Assembly (NCBI RefSeq): GCF_014645015.1
Contig: NZ_BMLC01000001.1
Span: forward strand, 1,254,585 to 1,318,584
DNA length: 64,000 nt
Direction of reading: 5' to 3'
Source of the DNA: Salinibacterium xinjiangense
Lineage (GTDB): Bacteria > Actinomycetota > Actinomycetes > Actinomycetales > Microbacteriaceae
This document shows, one piece after another, positions 53,526 to 60,937 of this stretch. The notes under the pieces are model-generated. The model was not told where the DNA came from, did no database searches, and saw only the letters and a program-made list of their open reading frames with translations. The stretch's first letter is position 1; each line of letters starts with the position of its first letter. Both the position numbers and the translations under genes were made by a program.

Positions 53526-53854
53526 GTTTCCTCGATGTGATCGGTGGCGCGCCCCGCGGTGGAGCGCGTCGCCATTCTGACGTGAACATACGGCGGATCT
53601 CACTTCACGACCGAACATGACGCCCGGCGACGCTCCGTTACAGGGGACCCAATCCGATCACGCGAACACTCCGGCTTCTATCGGCCGGGATGCGCTGCGT
53701 GAAGAGCGGTACCTTACTCGATCAGCACCGCCAGCACCAGCATGCCCTCGACCTCGACCTTTGCATAGATTTCCGTTTACTTGTGTCGTACCGTTTAAAC
53801 AGTTGCTCCAGACCTTGGCGGCGGTAATCCAAACCGTGCTCGGGGGGAATAACC
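53526..53854. other. Intergenic stretch between carbonic anhydrase and the DUF7882-type cluster
   Basis: No gene is supported. An AT-rich block at 53760-53800 contains CCGTTTA twice (53773 and 53791, 18 bp apart) and the palindrome GTTTAAAC at 53793-53800. It is the probable promoter region for the plus-strand cluster starting at 53855. No conserved RNA was recognised. Confidence 0.4.
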
Positions 53855-54109
53855 ATGGTCTCAAGCCCACGTATCGCGCAGACACTCCAGCAGTTCGATG
53901 CTGAGATCAAATTCTGCGCCGATCACAGCCTGCAACTCGAAAGAGCATCCGACTACGGATGGCTGGTGCGCGCGGGAGCCGACGCCCACGTCCTCGGGTG
54001 CATCGACCAACTGGATGATGCCGTCGAATTGATGCGTCTGGATGGCGGCTTCACCTGGACGACTTTCCCATCCCTCCACGACGCACTGAAAGACCTGGTG
54101 TATTCGTGA
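53855..54109 (+). CDS. Small hypothetical protein of the DUF7882-type cluster
   Basis: A protein of 84 residues: LQQFDAEIKFCADHSLQLER, then SDYGWLVRAGADAHVLGCID, then a Trp/Phe-rich end (GGFTWTTFPSLHDAL). No signal or membrane segment is present. The family is not recognised. It overlaps the next small gene by 4 bp (GTGA). Together with that gene and the DUF7882-type gene it forms a compact three-gene unit. Confidence 0.65.
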   Translation: MVSSPRIAQTLQQFDAEIKFCADHSLQLERASDYGWLVRAGADAHVLGCIDQLDDAVELMRLDGGFTWTTFPSLHDALKDLVYS

Positions 54110-54288
54110 CCGCCCCGGAGCTCGTCCGTGCAGCCGCACCTCGTCGCTTTGCCGCCCCGCGTTCTTCGACCGCAACCAACGAGGACGCGCTGGCAAACGA
54201 GCTGGTGCGCGTTCTTCACCGTTGGATCGAAGACATTGCACCCGCTGAGCCGAAAGACGAGAACCATGGGCCAGTTCTTCTACGCTAA
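54106..54288 (+). CDS. Small basic hypothetical protein (60 residues)
   Basis: Starts at GTG 54106 in the stop of the preceding gene and overlaps the DUF7882-type gene by 23 bp. Its N-terminal third is basic (VRAAAPRRFAAPRSSTATNE) and the remainder is an amphipathic helix (DALANELVRVLHRWIEDI) ending in charged residues. It may be a small DNA-binding or adaptor protein. Coupling on both sides supports it as a real gene. Confidence 0.55.
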   Translation: MTAPELVRAAAPRRFAAPRSSTATNEDALANELVRVLHRWIEDIAPAEPKDENHGPVLLR

Positions 54289-54580
54289 CTCCCCCGACGG
54301 ATTCGACATAGATGATCGAGCACTCACGCATCTCAGAATCGTCATCTATGCCAAACTTCGCCGCAACGAATCGTTCGGCTTCTCCTGGGACAACACGCAA
54401 GGCCCTGGCGTGGAGCGCATATCCGTCTGGCTGAACGCATCGGTTCCGCTGAGATTCAGTTTCGCGAGCGGAGAGCCACTCGCAGTGAACCGCTCCTGGC
54501 TCGAGCAACTGACGCAAAGCGCAGACACCCCTGCTGGCTTGTATCTGTCGCCTGAACCCTCGACTTCCCGGGCACTTTAA
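54266..54580 (+). CDS. DUF7882-type small protein
   Basis: A 104-residue protein from ATG 54266. The pattern MGQFFY, DDRALTHLRIVIYAKLRR, ESFGFSW, WLNASVPLRFSFASG and SADTPAGLYLSPEP is that of a family widespread in Microbacteriaceae, often mis-annotated as ATP-dependent DNA ligase. No catalytic residues are known. It is the last gene of a three-gene cluster; the start lies inside the preceding reading frame. The family name comes from memory and should be verified. Confidence 0.7.
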   Translation: MGQFFYANSPDGFDIDDRALTHLRIVIYAKLRRNESFGFSWDNTQGPGVERISVWLNASVPLRFSFASGEPLAVNRSWLEQLTQSADTPAGLYLSPEPSTSRAL

Positions 54581-54648
54581 CCCCGACGCAGTAATCCCGG
54601 ACGCCCCGCGGCATCCGAAGCCGCACTGCGACCACTTAGGGTCGGGGC

Positions 54649-54879
54649 GTGACGAGCATGTGCCGGTCCCGGATGCTCGTGCCCCTGGTCGCAGGTCTCG
54701 CCGGCGCCACGGCAGCAGTTGTGGTCGTGCTCGACCGGCAGTTGCGTCCGGGTTCGATGGGCATCGTCGCCGGAGTACTGCTCGCGCTGGGAGTGCCAGA
54801 CGGCTGGCTCGCGCTGCCAGCCCTCGGGGTGCCGACTCTCGCGCTCCTGGCCGGGGGCCTGATCAACCCGGAGCAGTAA
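54649..54879 (+). CDS. Small hydrophobic membrane protein
   Basis: A protein of 76 residues from GTG 54649. Two to three membrane segments are visible (LVPLVAGLAGATAAVVVVL, GIVAGVLLALGVPDGWL, LPALGVPTLALLAGGLI) and a short acidic end. It has a weak ribosome site. The frame has good third-position GC bias, which supports coding. No family was recognised. Confidence 0.5.
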   Translation: MTSMCRSRMLVPLVAGLAGATAAVVVVLDRQLRPGSMGIVAGVLLALGVPDGWLALPALGVPTLALLAGGLINPEQ

Positions 54880-54969
54880 CAGTCGCGGTACCTCGGTATG
54901 GTCACGATGCCCCCGGCGCCGGTTGCAGCAGCGGCCGCTGTGCCGCATTTACCCGCACCGCGATCGCGG

Positions 54970-55593
54970 TCAGGAAACTGCCGGCCCGACGTATTTTCCG
55001 CACCACTTGATGAGCGGCTCCACCTGTGTCCAGCTCTGGAAGATCCTGGCGGCCGACGTGGAGAGCGGCAGCTTCTCGATCGCCGCGAAATGCTTGAGTC
55101 GCAGCAGCTCGATCTGGGGATGCTCTCTGCCGTAACCGCGCGGCGCCGTTTTCAGCGATGGCCCGGCAATCTCGAATCCGTCGCCGGTCAGTTTCGTCAC
55201 GATGTCATGAAGCGCCGTTGCCCCACGCAGCCGCCGCGAATCTATTGCGATGCGGGCACGCTTGAGTTGGTCGCGGCTGGGTTCGTAGAGGCCGCCACCC
55301 ACCTCGAGCCCCTCCAGGGTGAGGCTCATGTAGACGCCCCCGACGGCCCCGGCCCACATGCTCGCGTTGGTGCGGTACGGCTCCTTGTTCGGGCTGAAGC
55401 GCACGTCACGGTTCGGTCGCGTGACGCGGCCGCTGCCGTATTTTTCCTCGGCCGCTCCCAGCAGATCCTCCATGGGCTGACGGATGCTGCTCTCGTATTC
55501 GTCCCGGTGCGCGTCGAAGAACGCTTTCGTGTTGTCCCGCTTCAGGCGCGCGAAGAACCGCAGCGCGGCGGGGTCGAAGCCCTCAAAGGTCAT
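54970..55593 (-). CDS. DUF2461 domain protein
   Basis: A protein of 207 residues. The family signature is clear: FFARLKRDNTKAFFDAHRDEYE near the N-terminus, RPNRDVRFSPNKEPYRTNAS near 58 and GGGLYEPSRDQLKRAR near 98. The family is widespread and uncharacterised. A standalone gene with 20 bp between its start and the next minus-strand gene's stop. Confidence 0.9.
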   Translation of the reverse strand: MTFEGFDPAALRFFARLKRDNTKAFFDAHRDEYESSIRQPMEDLLGAAEEKYGSGRVTRPNRDVRFSPNKEPYRTNASMWAGAVGGVYMSLTLEGLEVGGGLYEPSRDQLKRARIAIDSRRLRGATALHDIVTKLTGDGFEIAGPSLKTAPRGYGREHPQIELLRLKHFAAIEKLPLSTSAARIFQSWTQVEPLIKWCGKYVGPAVS

Positions 55594-55613
55594 GATGGGA
55601 CTGTTCGTTGCGA

Positions 55614-55820
55614 TTACTCCGCATCAAGGTCGGTCGGTCCATCGTCAGAATCGTCGGAATGCTCGTCGTACACGGGAGTCGCCTCGAGAGGCTCCGAACC
55701 TTCCGGCCCCGCATAGTGGCCGGTTGGCTCGACAGGCTCGCCAGCGACCGCATCATTGGTCACGATCTCTTTCGGATCGATCGACTCATCGGGATATTCG
55801 AATCCTGTACCTGAACTCAT
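55614..55820 (-). CDS. Small acidic hypothetical protein
   Basis: A 68-residue protein from ATG 55820, placed 5 bp after a GGAGG; an ATG directly upstream at 55823 is too close to the ribosome site. Rich in Asp, Glu and Pro (PDESIDPKEIVTNDAVAGEP at residues 10-29) with no hydrophobic core, so probably disordered. No family recognised. It sits just upstream of the DUF2461 gene on the same strand. Confidence 0.6.
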   Translation of the reverse strand: MSSGTGFEYPDESIDPKEIVTNDAVAGEPVEPTGHYAGPEGSEPLEATPVYDEHSDDSDDGPTDLDAE

Positions 55821-55889
55821 CATTACCTCCGTTACCGACGTCGCGAGTTGCGCGCCCACCACCAGTCTTGCAGGCAGACTCTGGCGCTG

Positions 55890-56954
55890 TCATTCGCCGT
55901 GGGGCCTGACGATGATCTTCACGGCCGTTTCCTTGTGATGGATGAGGGTCTCGAACCCATCCTCCACGAGCCTGTCGAGCGCGATTCGGCCGGTGATGAA
56001 GGGTTCGAGATTGATCTTTCCCTCCTGGACGAGGGCAATGGTGGCCGGATGATCGTTGACATAGCCGATCGTGCCACGCAGATCGATCTCCTTGAGCACC
56101 AGCTTCTGCATGTCGACCTTCGCTGGCGAGCTCCAGATCGAGACATTGACGATCACGCCGGCAGGCTTGACGGCGTCGAAGAGCTGGTCGAGCACCGCGT
56201 TGATACTCGAGCATTCGAAGGCGACATCTGCTCCGGCCCCGTCGGTCAATTCGAGCACTCGCGCCACTGGATTTTCGGCTAAGGGGTCGATCACGTGGTG
56301 CGCGACCCCGGCCGAGAGAGCCATGTCGCGGCGAGCGGCGCCCGGCTCGGACATGATCACGGTGATCCCCTCCGCGGCGAGAACTGCGGCCAACAGCAGC
56401 CCGATGGGGCCTCCGCCGCCGACGAAGGCGATGTCGCCCTCCTTCGCACCGCTTCGTACGAAGGCGTGGTGGCCGACGGCAAGCGGTTCGATGAGGGCGG
56501 CCTGATCCAGCGGGATATCACCGACAGGATGCACCCACCGGCGGTCCACGACGATCTTCTCGCTCAGGCCTCCGCCGCCCCCGGCCAGCCCGATAAAGCC
56601 CATCTTCGTGCAGAGGTTGTAGTGCCCGGCGAGACACGGTGCGCATTCGTTACATACGAAATACGGTTCCACAACCACGCTGTCACCAATGGCCAGGCCG
56701 GTGACGCCGTCACCGAGCGCGCTGACGGTTCCCGAGAATTCATGACCCATCGTCACAGGGACCTCTTCATGAGTGAGGGGGTGCGGGTGGTCGGCGGCCG
56801 GGATGAAGATCGGTCCCTCGAGGTATTCGTGCAGGTCTGTGCCGCAAATGCCACACCACGCGATATCGATCGTCACGGCACCAGGTCGCAGTTGGGGCTC
56901 GGGAATATCGTCGATGCGGATGTCGTGGCGGCCGTGGAAACATGCAGCTTTCAT
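55890..56954 (-). CDS. Zinc-dependent alcohol dehydrogenase, 2,3-butanediol-dehydrogenase-like
   Basis: A medium-chain dehydrogenase of 354 residues from ATG 56954. Catalytic zinc: Cys of WCGICGTDLHEY near residue 37 and GHEFSG near 68. Structural zinc loop CNECAPCLAGHYNLC near 99. NAD loop VGGGGPIGLL near 177. The insert after GTDLHEYLEGPIFIP is typical of butanediol/sorbitol dehydrogenases. The reading frame is open upstream into a GAF domain with no stop, so a longer fusion product is possible. GAGAG lies 9 bp before the ATG. Confidence 0.88.
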   Translation of the reverse strand: MKAACFHGRHDIRIDDIPEPQLRPGAVTIDIAWCGICGTDLHEYLEGPIFIPAADHPHPLTHEEVPVTMGHEFSGTVSALGDGVTGLAIGDSVVVEPYFVCNECAPCLAGHYNLCTKMGFIGLAGGGGGLSEKIVVDRRWVHPVGDIPLDQAALIEPLAVGHHAFVRSGAKEGDIAFVGGGGPIGLLLAAVLAAEGITVIMSEPGAARRDMALSAGVAHHVIDPLAENPVARVLELTDGAGADVAFECSSINAVLDQLFDAVKPAGVIVNVSIWSSPAKVDMQKLVLKEIDLRGTIGYVNDHPATIALVQEGKINLEPFITGRIALDRLVEDGFETLIHHKETAVKIIVRPHGE

Positions 56955-57623
56955 GATGTCAACTCTCTGGCTGGATGATGAGTGCGCTCGGCGGACTGAT
57001 CCAGCGTGAGAGTCGTGCGGATGATGGTCACGGCAGTCCCTGGACGAGAGCGGAGCAAATTCCGCTGCCGGGGATCGGAGCAACCAGCTGGACAGTAGCA
57101 CGGCGGGCTGCGGCCCCATAGCGCTGGATTCAGTGCCGAGCACCGCCGACGATATCGCGAGCGCCTGCGCCACCGCGGCATCCCTCGCGCTGACCTCGCC
57201 CGCATGCGTGCCGAACAGGTTCATGGTGCCGATGATCCTGCCCCTCAGCTTCATGGGGGTGGCCAGTACCGACCGAAAACCCTGCTGTGACGCAGAGGCA
57301 CGGAACGCGGGCCAGGGGGCCGATTCGGAGATCTCCTTCACCGAGACTGCCGTGCCGGTTCTGAAGCAATCAATGCACGGCCCAGCTGACACGTTGAGTT
57401 GCATCCCCTCGACGAAGCCCGCTGCCTCACTCGTGGAGGTCATGAGCTGGAGTTCGCCCGTGTTGTCGACAAGCATCAGTCCGCCAGCCTGCATCCCGAG
57501 TATGCCGACACACTCCTGCACCAGGGTGTGCAGCAGATCGACTATGTCGCAGTTGGTGGCCAGCGTGTCAGCGACCGCCACGAATGCGGCGTTGACACGA
57601 GTTTCACGAGAGGTGCCGTCCAT
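56955..57623 (-). CDS. GAF sensor domain lacking ANTAR, reading in frame into the dehydrogenase
   Basis: From ATG 57623 (preceded by GGAAGGGAA) residues 1-155 form a GAF domain: FVAVADTLATNCDIVDLLHT, then SVLATPMKLRGRIIGTMNLF and RDAAVAQALAISSAVLG. In actinobacteria this domain is usually followed by an RNA-binding ANTAR domain. Here it gives way to about 70 unrelated residues rich in Ser/Arg/His and then, with no stop codon, to the dehydrogenase. Either a 577-residue fusion is made or the dehydrogenase is initiated internally. The GAF gene itself looks 3'-truncated. Confidence 0.65.
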
Positions 57624-57697
57624 GGTGTTCCCTTCCCTCACTGCCGTCGGGAGAGTGCTCCGATGCTCGACACCGATATCGCCTGTATCGTGAAGTC

Positions 57698-57847
57698 ATG
57701 TTCTTTCGCACAATCGGCGCCCTCGGTCTCGTCGCACTCTCCGGCATCGGTATCGTCGTGATCCTGACCGCACTGGCGATCATCGCCGCGATCGCGTTCC
57801 CTGGCCTCGTGCCGAACTTCGCGAACGAACCTGTTCTTACGAAATAG
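57698..57847 (+). CDS. Small membrane protein (49 residues)
   Basis: The ATG at 57698 gives MFFRTIGALGLVALSGIGIV, then a second stretch (VILTALAIIAAIAFPGL) and a polar end NEPVLTK. It is one long or two short membrane helices. Codon third positions are strongly GC. A weak GAAG lies before the start. It ends inside the 3' end of the convergent terC gene (overlap of 11 bp). Confidence 0.5.
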   Translation: MFFRTIGALGLVALSGIGIVVILTALAIIAAIAFPGLVPNFANEPVLTK

Positions 57848-58676
57848 CTCCCCTCGGGCCATCGGTGGGGCCACTGGATGTCGCGGCGGCGGTGGCGTCG
57901 TCATCCTGAGCCTCTGTGTAGGGCTGGCGGAGCTTCACGGGATCGACATGCGTGCCCGACTTCTTCTCCTGGCGTGACCTGTACCTCAGGTTCAGGGCCT
58001 CGACGATGATCGCGAACGCGATCGGCACGTAGATGAGGGCCTTGTCGATCTTCACCTCGAAACCGTCGGCGATCAGGGTCACGCCGATCAGCACGAGGAA
58101 CGCGAGCGCGAGCATCTTCACGGTCGGGTGCTTATTGACGAAGGCGAAGATGTACTTCGACGAGAACAGCATGACGCCGAACGACAGCACGACGGCGACG
58201 ACGATCACCAGGAGGCTGTCCACCATGCCGACCGCCGTGATCACCGAGTCGAACGAGAACACGATGTCGAGCAGCAGGATCTGGGCGATGACCGCACCGA
58301 AGGTCACGGCCTTCCCGTTGCCGCCCTTCTCCCCGCCACCCTCGAGCTTCTCGTGGATCTCGAGCACAGCCTTGTAGATGAGGAACAATCCACCGACGAT
58401 CAGGATCAGGTCGCGCCCGGAGAAGCCCATCCCGAACAGCTCGAACAGGTCGTTCGTCAGCGAGATGATCCACGAAGCGACGAAAAGCAGGCCGATGCGG
58501 GTGATCATCGCGAGCGACAGCCCGAGGTTACGTGCCTTCGCCTGCTGCTCGGCTGGCAGCTTGCTCGCCAGGATCGAGATGAAAATGACATTGTCGATGC
58601 CCAGTACGATCTCCAGCACGAAGAGCGTAAGGAAGGCGACGATCAGGTCGGGCGAGAATTCCAAAGATAAGTCCAC
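57837..58676 (-). CDS. TerC-family integral membrane protein
   Basis: A protein of 279 residues with about seven membrane helices. LEIVLGIDNVIFISILASKL near residue 21 contains the Gly-Ile-Asp-Asn motif of TerC proteins, repeated as LLDIVFSFDSVITAVGMVD near 130. Such proteins act in manganese or calcium homeostasis and load secreted enzymes with metal. The C-terminus has a soluble Ala/Thr-rich tail. It is a single gene. Confidence 0.92.
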   Translation of the reverse strand: MDLSLEFSPDLIVAFLTLFVLEIVLGIDNVIFISILASKLPAEQQAKARNLGLSLAMITRIGLLFVASWIISLTNDLFELFGMGFSGRDLILIVGGLFLIYKAVLEIHEKLEGGGEKGGNGKAVTFGAVIAQILLLDIVFSFDSVITAVGMVDSLLVIVVAVVLSFGVMLFSSKYIFAFVNKHPTVKMLALAFLVLIGVTLIADGFEVKIDKALIYVPIAFAIIVEALNLRYRSRQEKKSGTHVDPVKLRQPYTEAQDDDATAAATSSGPTDGPRGAIS

Positions 58677-58747
58677 AATAAAACACTATAGAAATCCGAG
58701 GCACGGAATCCACGAATCCACGAATTCACCGACATTCCGGCCGACGC

Positions 58748-59410
58748 TCAGCGAGCAGTCCCCACGGCCGTCTCGCGGAGTTCGGGGTCGAGGTCATCGC
58801 CCGCCGCAAGCAACCGTGGCAGCAGCTCACGCTCCAGCGTGAGCGCGCGATAGCTCAACTCGATCGTCACGTCGTGGTCAGGGCGATGGATGACCATGAC
58901 CGCATCCCCCGCGCTGATGAAGCCCGGCGTGACCACGCTCAGGTACGCGCCCGGCCGCGCGGCGGCCGTGAATGTCTTCAGCCATCCTCGCTCACCCACC
59001 CACCCGCGGAAGGTGTTGCACGGAATTCGCGGCGTGGTCACCCTCAACTGCACGATGTCGCCTACCTGCCAGACCTCACCAAGCCGCGCGCCGTTGACAT
59101 CGAGCCCGGTCGTGGTCAGGTTCTCACCGAAAAACCCATTGGGCAGTTCGCGGCCGAGCCGAGACTCCCAGTCATCCAGCTCTTCGCGACCATAGGCGTA
59201 GAGCGCCTGCGAATCTCCGCCATGGTGGCGGGGGTCGCCGACGAAATCACCCACGAGGCCGCTACGGAGGCCGCCCTGTTTCGGGCCGGGTGCCCGTACC
59301 TCCCACCGGCCGGGCTGGGCGAGCTTGTTGATGCCGGTGAGGTGCGTCTTCTTGTGCGGGTTGGCAATGCCCGTGCCGATGTTCACCGATGCGAGGCGGG
59401 CGTCGTTCAT
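58748..59410 (-). CDS. MOSC domain protein
   Basis: A 220-residue protein from ATG 59410. The conserved Cys of the MOSC core is in TTPRIPCNTFRGW near residue 132, and GFFGENLTTTGLDVNGARLG near 91 and FVGDPRHHGGDSQALYAYGR near 57 match the YiiM-type family that reduces N-hydroxylated bases with molybdenum cofactor. The start overlaps by 4 bp the stop of a deleted metallopeptidase gene. Confidence 0.9.
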   Translation of the reverse strand: MNDARLASVNIGTGIANPHKKTHLTGINKLAQPGRWEVRAPGPKQGGLRSGLVGDFVGDPRHHGGDSQALYAYGREELDDWESRLGRELPNGFFGENLTTTGLDVNGARLGEVWQVGDIVQLRVTTPRIPCNTFRGWVGERGWLKTFTAAARPGAYLSVVTPGFISAGDAVMVIHRPDHDVTIELSYRALTLERELLPRLLAAGDDLDPELRETAVGTAR

Positions 59411-59631
59411 GGGTTCGCGACCTCGAAGGTATTGCACGCGCCCGGGCCACCATTCAGGCCGGTCGTGAACCACTGCTGGCGCTTCTCGCCAGAGCCGTGG
59501 GTCCAGGTCTCGGGCGTGACCTGCACCTGCGTCGATTGCTGGATACGATCGTCGCCGACCGCGATGCCGGTGTTGCGCCCGCGTCGCGACACCCTGCCTG
59601 GGTTGATGCGGGCGTTGTCGTTGAACGTCAT
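59407..59631 (-). pseudogene. Neutral zinc metallopeptidase with its catalytic core deleted
   Basis: The 74-codon frame is in register at both ends of a YpfJ/KPN_02809-type metallopeptidase. Residues 1-26 (MTFNDNARINPGRVSRRGRN) are its cytoplasmic start; residues 27-74 (DDRIQQSTQVQV, then PETWTHGSGEKRQQWFTTG) are its C-terminal end. The membrane helix and the HExxH zinc domain of about 200 residues are missing. The join lies at GIAVGDDRIQ. It ends in a 4-bp overlap with the MOSC gene, so the operon layout survived the deletion. Confidence 0.75.
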
Positions 59632-59643
59632 GGTCAGACGGTA

Positions 59644-60063
59644 CTACCAGCGACCTTCTGACGAACGATGGATGATCTCAATCAGTTGCGCGCGCAAGTG
59701 GTCGGGGTGCTCGAGCCGGGGAAAGAGCTCGGCCTCGAGGTCGCGAGTGGATGCCCACGCCGCCGTTCCCGCCTCAGTCCGGCTCACGATCTGCCGCCGA
59801 CGGTCTCGGGGATCTGCCTCGCGCCGCACGAGCCCTTCGCGCTCCAGTCGCTCCACCGTGCGCGACATGGTCTGGTTCTCGACCCTGGCCGACCGCGCGA
59901 GCTCCGTCTGATTGAGGGGCCCCGCATCGAGGAAGTGCAGCGCGATGAGCCCGGCATGAGTGAGGCCGCGCTGCTCGAGCGCATCATTCCAGGAGTGCTC
60001 CACGAGCCGCGCCGCCATCGACAGCAGCCGCCCGAGGGGCCAGTCATCGACAGACTCTGACAT
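59644..60063 (-). CDS. MarR-family regulator of the TspO-like/MFS operon
   Basis: A 139-residue protein from ATG 60063, 5 bp after GGAGG. AGLIALHFLDAGPLNQTELA near 36, SARVENQTMSRTVERLEREGLV near 57 and the wing READPRDRRRQIV near 82 are a canonical MarR DNA-binding domain. It diverges from the TspO-like and MFS genes across a perfect symmetric operator (60104-60127), so it should repress them and itself. The inducer is unknown. Confidence 0.92.
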   Translation of the reverse strand: MSESVDDWPLGRLLSMAARLVEHSWNDALEQRGLTHAGLIALHFLDAGPLNQTELARSARVENQTMSRTVERLEREGLVRREADPRDRRRQIVSRTEAGTAAWASTRDLEAELFPRLEHPDHLRAQLIEIIHRSSEGRW

Positions 60064-60103
60064 TCCGGGCCTCCAGTGCTGCGGCTTCTTCAATGCTACG
60101 GTC

Positions 60104-60127
60104 AATTAGTAAGCCAGCTTATCAATT
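60104..60127. promoter_or_regulatory. MarR operator TAAGC-CA-GCTTA
   Basis: A perfect 5-bp inverted repeat TAAGC-CA-GCTTA at 60110-60121 is flanked symmetrically by AATT at 60104-60107 and 60124-60127, giving 9 paired positions per arm. It sits 40 bp before the MarR ATG and 18 bp before the GTG of the TspO-like gene, in the only gap between the divergent genes. Confidence 0.8.
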
Positions 60128-60145
60128 GTTGCCGAGGAGGCTACC

Positions 60146-60937
60146 GTGAGGGAAATGCGAGACATAGTCCGTCAGATCACCGTCGGCGCGAGCGCAGTCG
60201 TCGCTGTGATCGGGTCTTTCGTCGGTTCGGGAGCTGCGGGAGGCACGCCGATACAGGATGCCGCCGGCGGAGCCCTGAGCGCGACCTCGACCCTTGTCGC
60301 GCCAGACACTCCCGCCTTCTCGATCTGGAGTGTCATCTACCTCGGGCTCATCGCGTACGCGGTGTGGCAGTTTCTGCCCACACAGTCGAGCGCCGAGCGT
60401 CACCGCCGTCTCGGCTACTGGGTCGCGGCATCCCTCATCCTGAACGCGGCGTGGATTCTCAGTGTGCAGTTCGACCTGCTGCCGCTCAGCCTGCCGATCA
60501 TCGCCATTCTTCTCGGCGTGCTCGGCTGGTCGTTCGTGCTCTGCCTGCGGTACCGCCCGAGCGGCGCGATCGATGCCCTGCTGACCGACGGCACGATCGG
60601 GCTCTATCTCGGCTGGGTCAGCATCGCGACCGCCGCCAACGCTGCTGCCGTATTGACGGCGGCCGGATTCGACGGCTTCGGGTTGTCGCCGGATGCATGG
60701 GCGGTGTTCGTGCTGGCCGTGGCAGCCGCCGTCGGGGTGATGCTCGCCATCGTCGGCAAGGGTCGCATCGCGCCGGCCATCTCACTCAGCTGGGGCATTG
60801 CCTGGGTGTCCGTCGGGCGACTCACGGGTGAGCTGATCTCCACGCCGACAGGCATCGCGGCCATCGCCGGCGTCGTCGTGATCGTCGCCGTCACCGCGAT
60901 CATCCGCCTCACCCCCGGTGCGGTGAAAGCAGCATGA
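60146..60937 (+). CDS. TspO/MBR-like tryptophan-rich sensory membrane protein
   Basis: A 263-residue protein from GTG 60146, with GAGGAGG 5 bp upstream. It has about seven hydrophobic segments. PAFSIWSVIYLGLIAYAVWQ near residue 56 and LNAAWILSVQFDLLPLSL near 98 carry the Trp pattern of TspO-type proteins, which bind porphyrins and other tetrapyrroles. It is larger than the usual five-helix TspO (160-190 residues). Its stop overlaps the MFS start by 4 bp. Confidence 0.75.
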   Translation: MREMRDIVRQITVGASAVVAVIGSFVGSGAAGGTPIQDAAGGALSATSTLVAPDTPAFSIWSVIYLGLIAYAVWQFLPTQSSAERHRRLGYWVAASLILNAAWILSVQFDLLPLSLPIIAILLGVLGWSFVLCLRYRPSGAIDALLTDGTIGLYLGWVSIATAANAAAVLTAAGFDGFGLSPDAWAVFVLAVAAAVGVMLAIVGKGRIAPAISLSWGIAWVSVGRLTGELISTPTGIAAIAGVVVIVAVTAIIRLTPGAVKAA

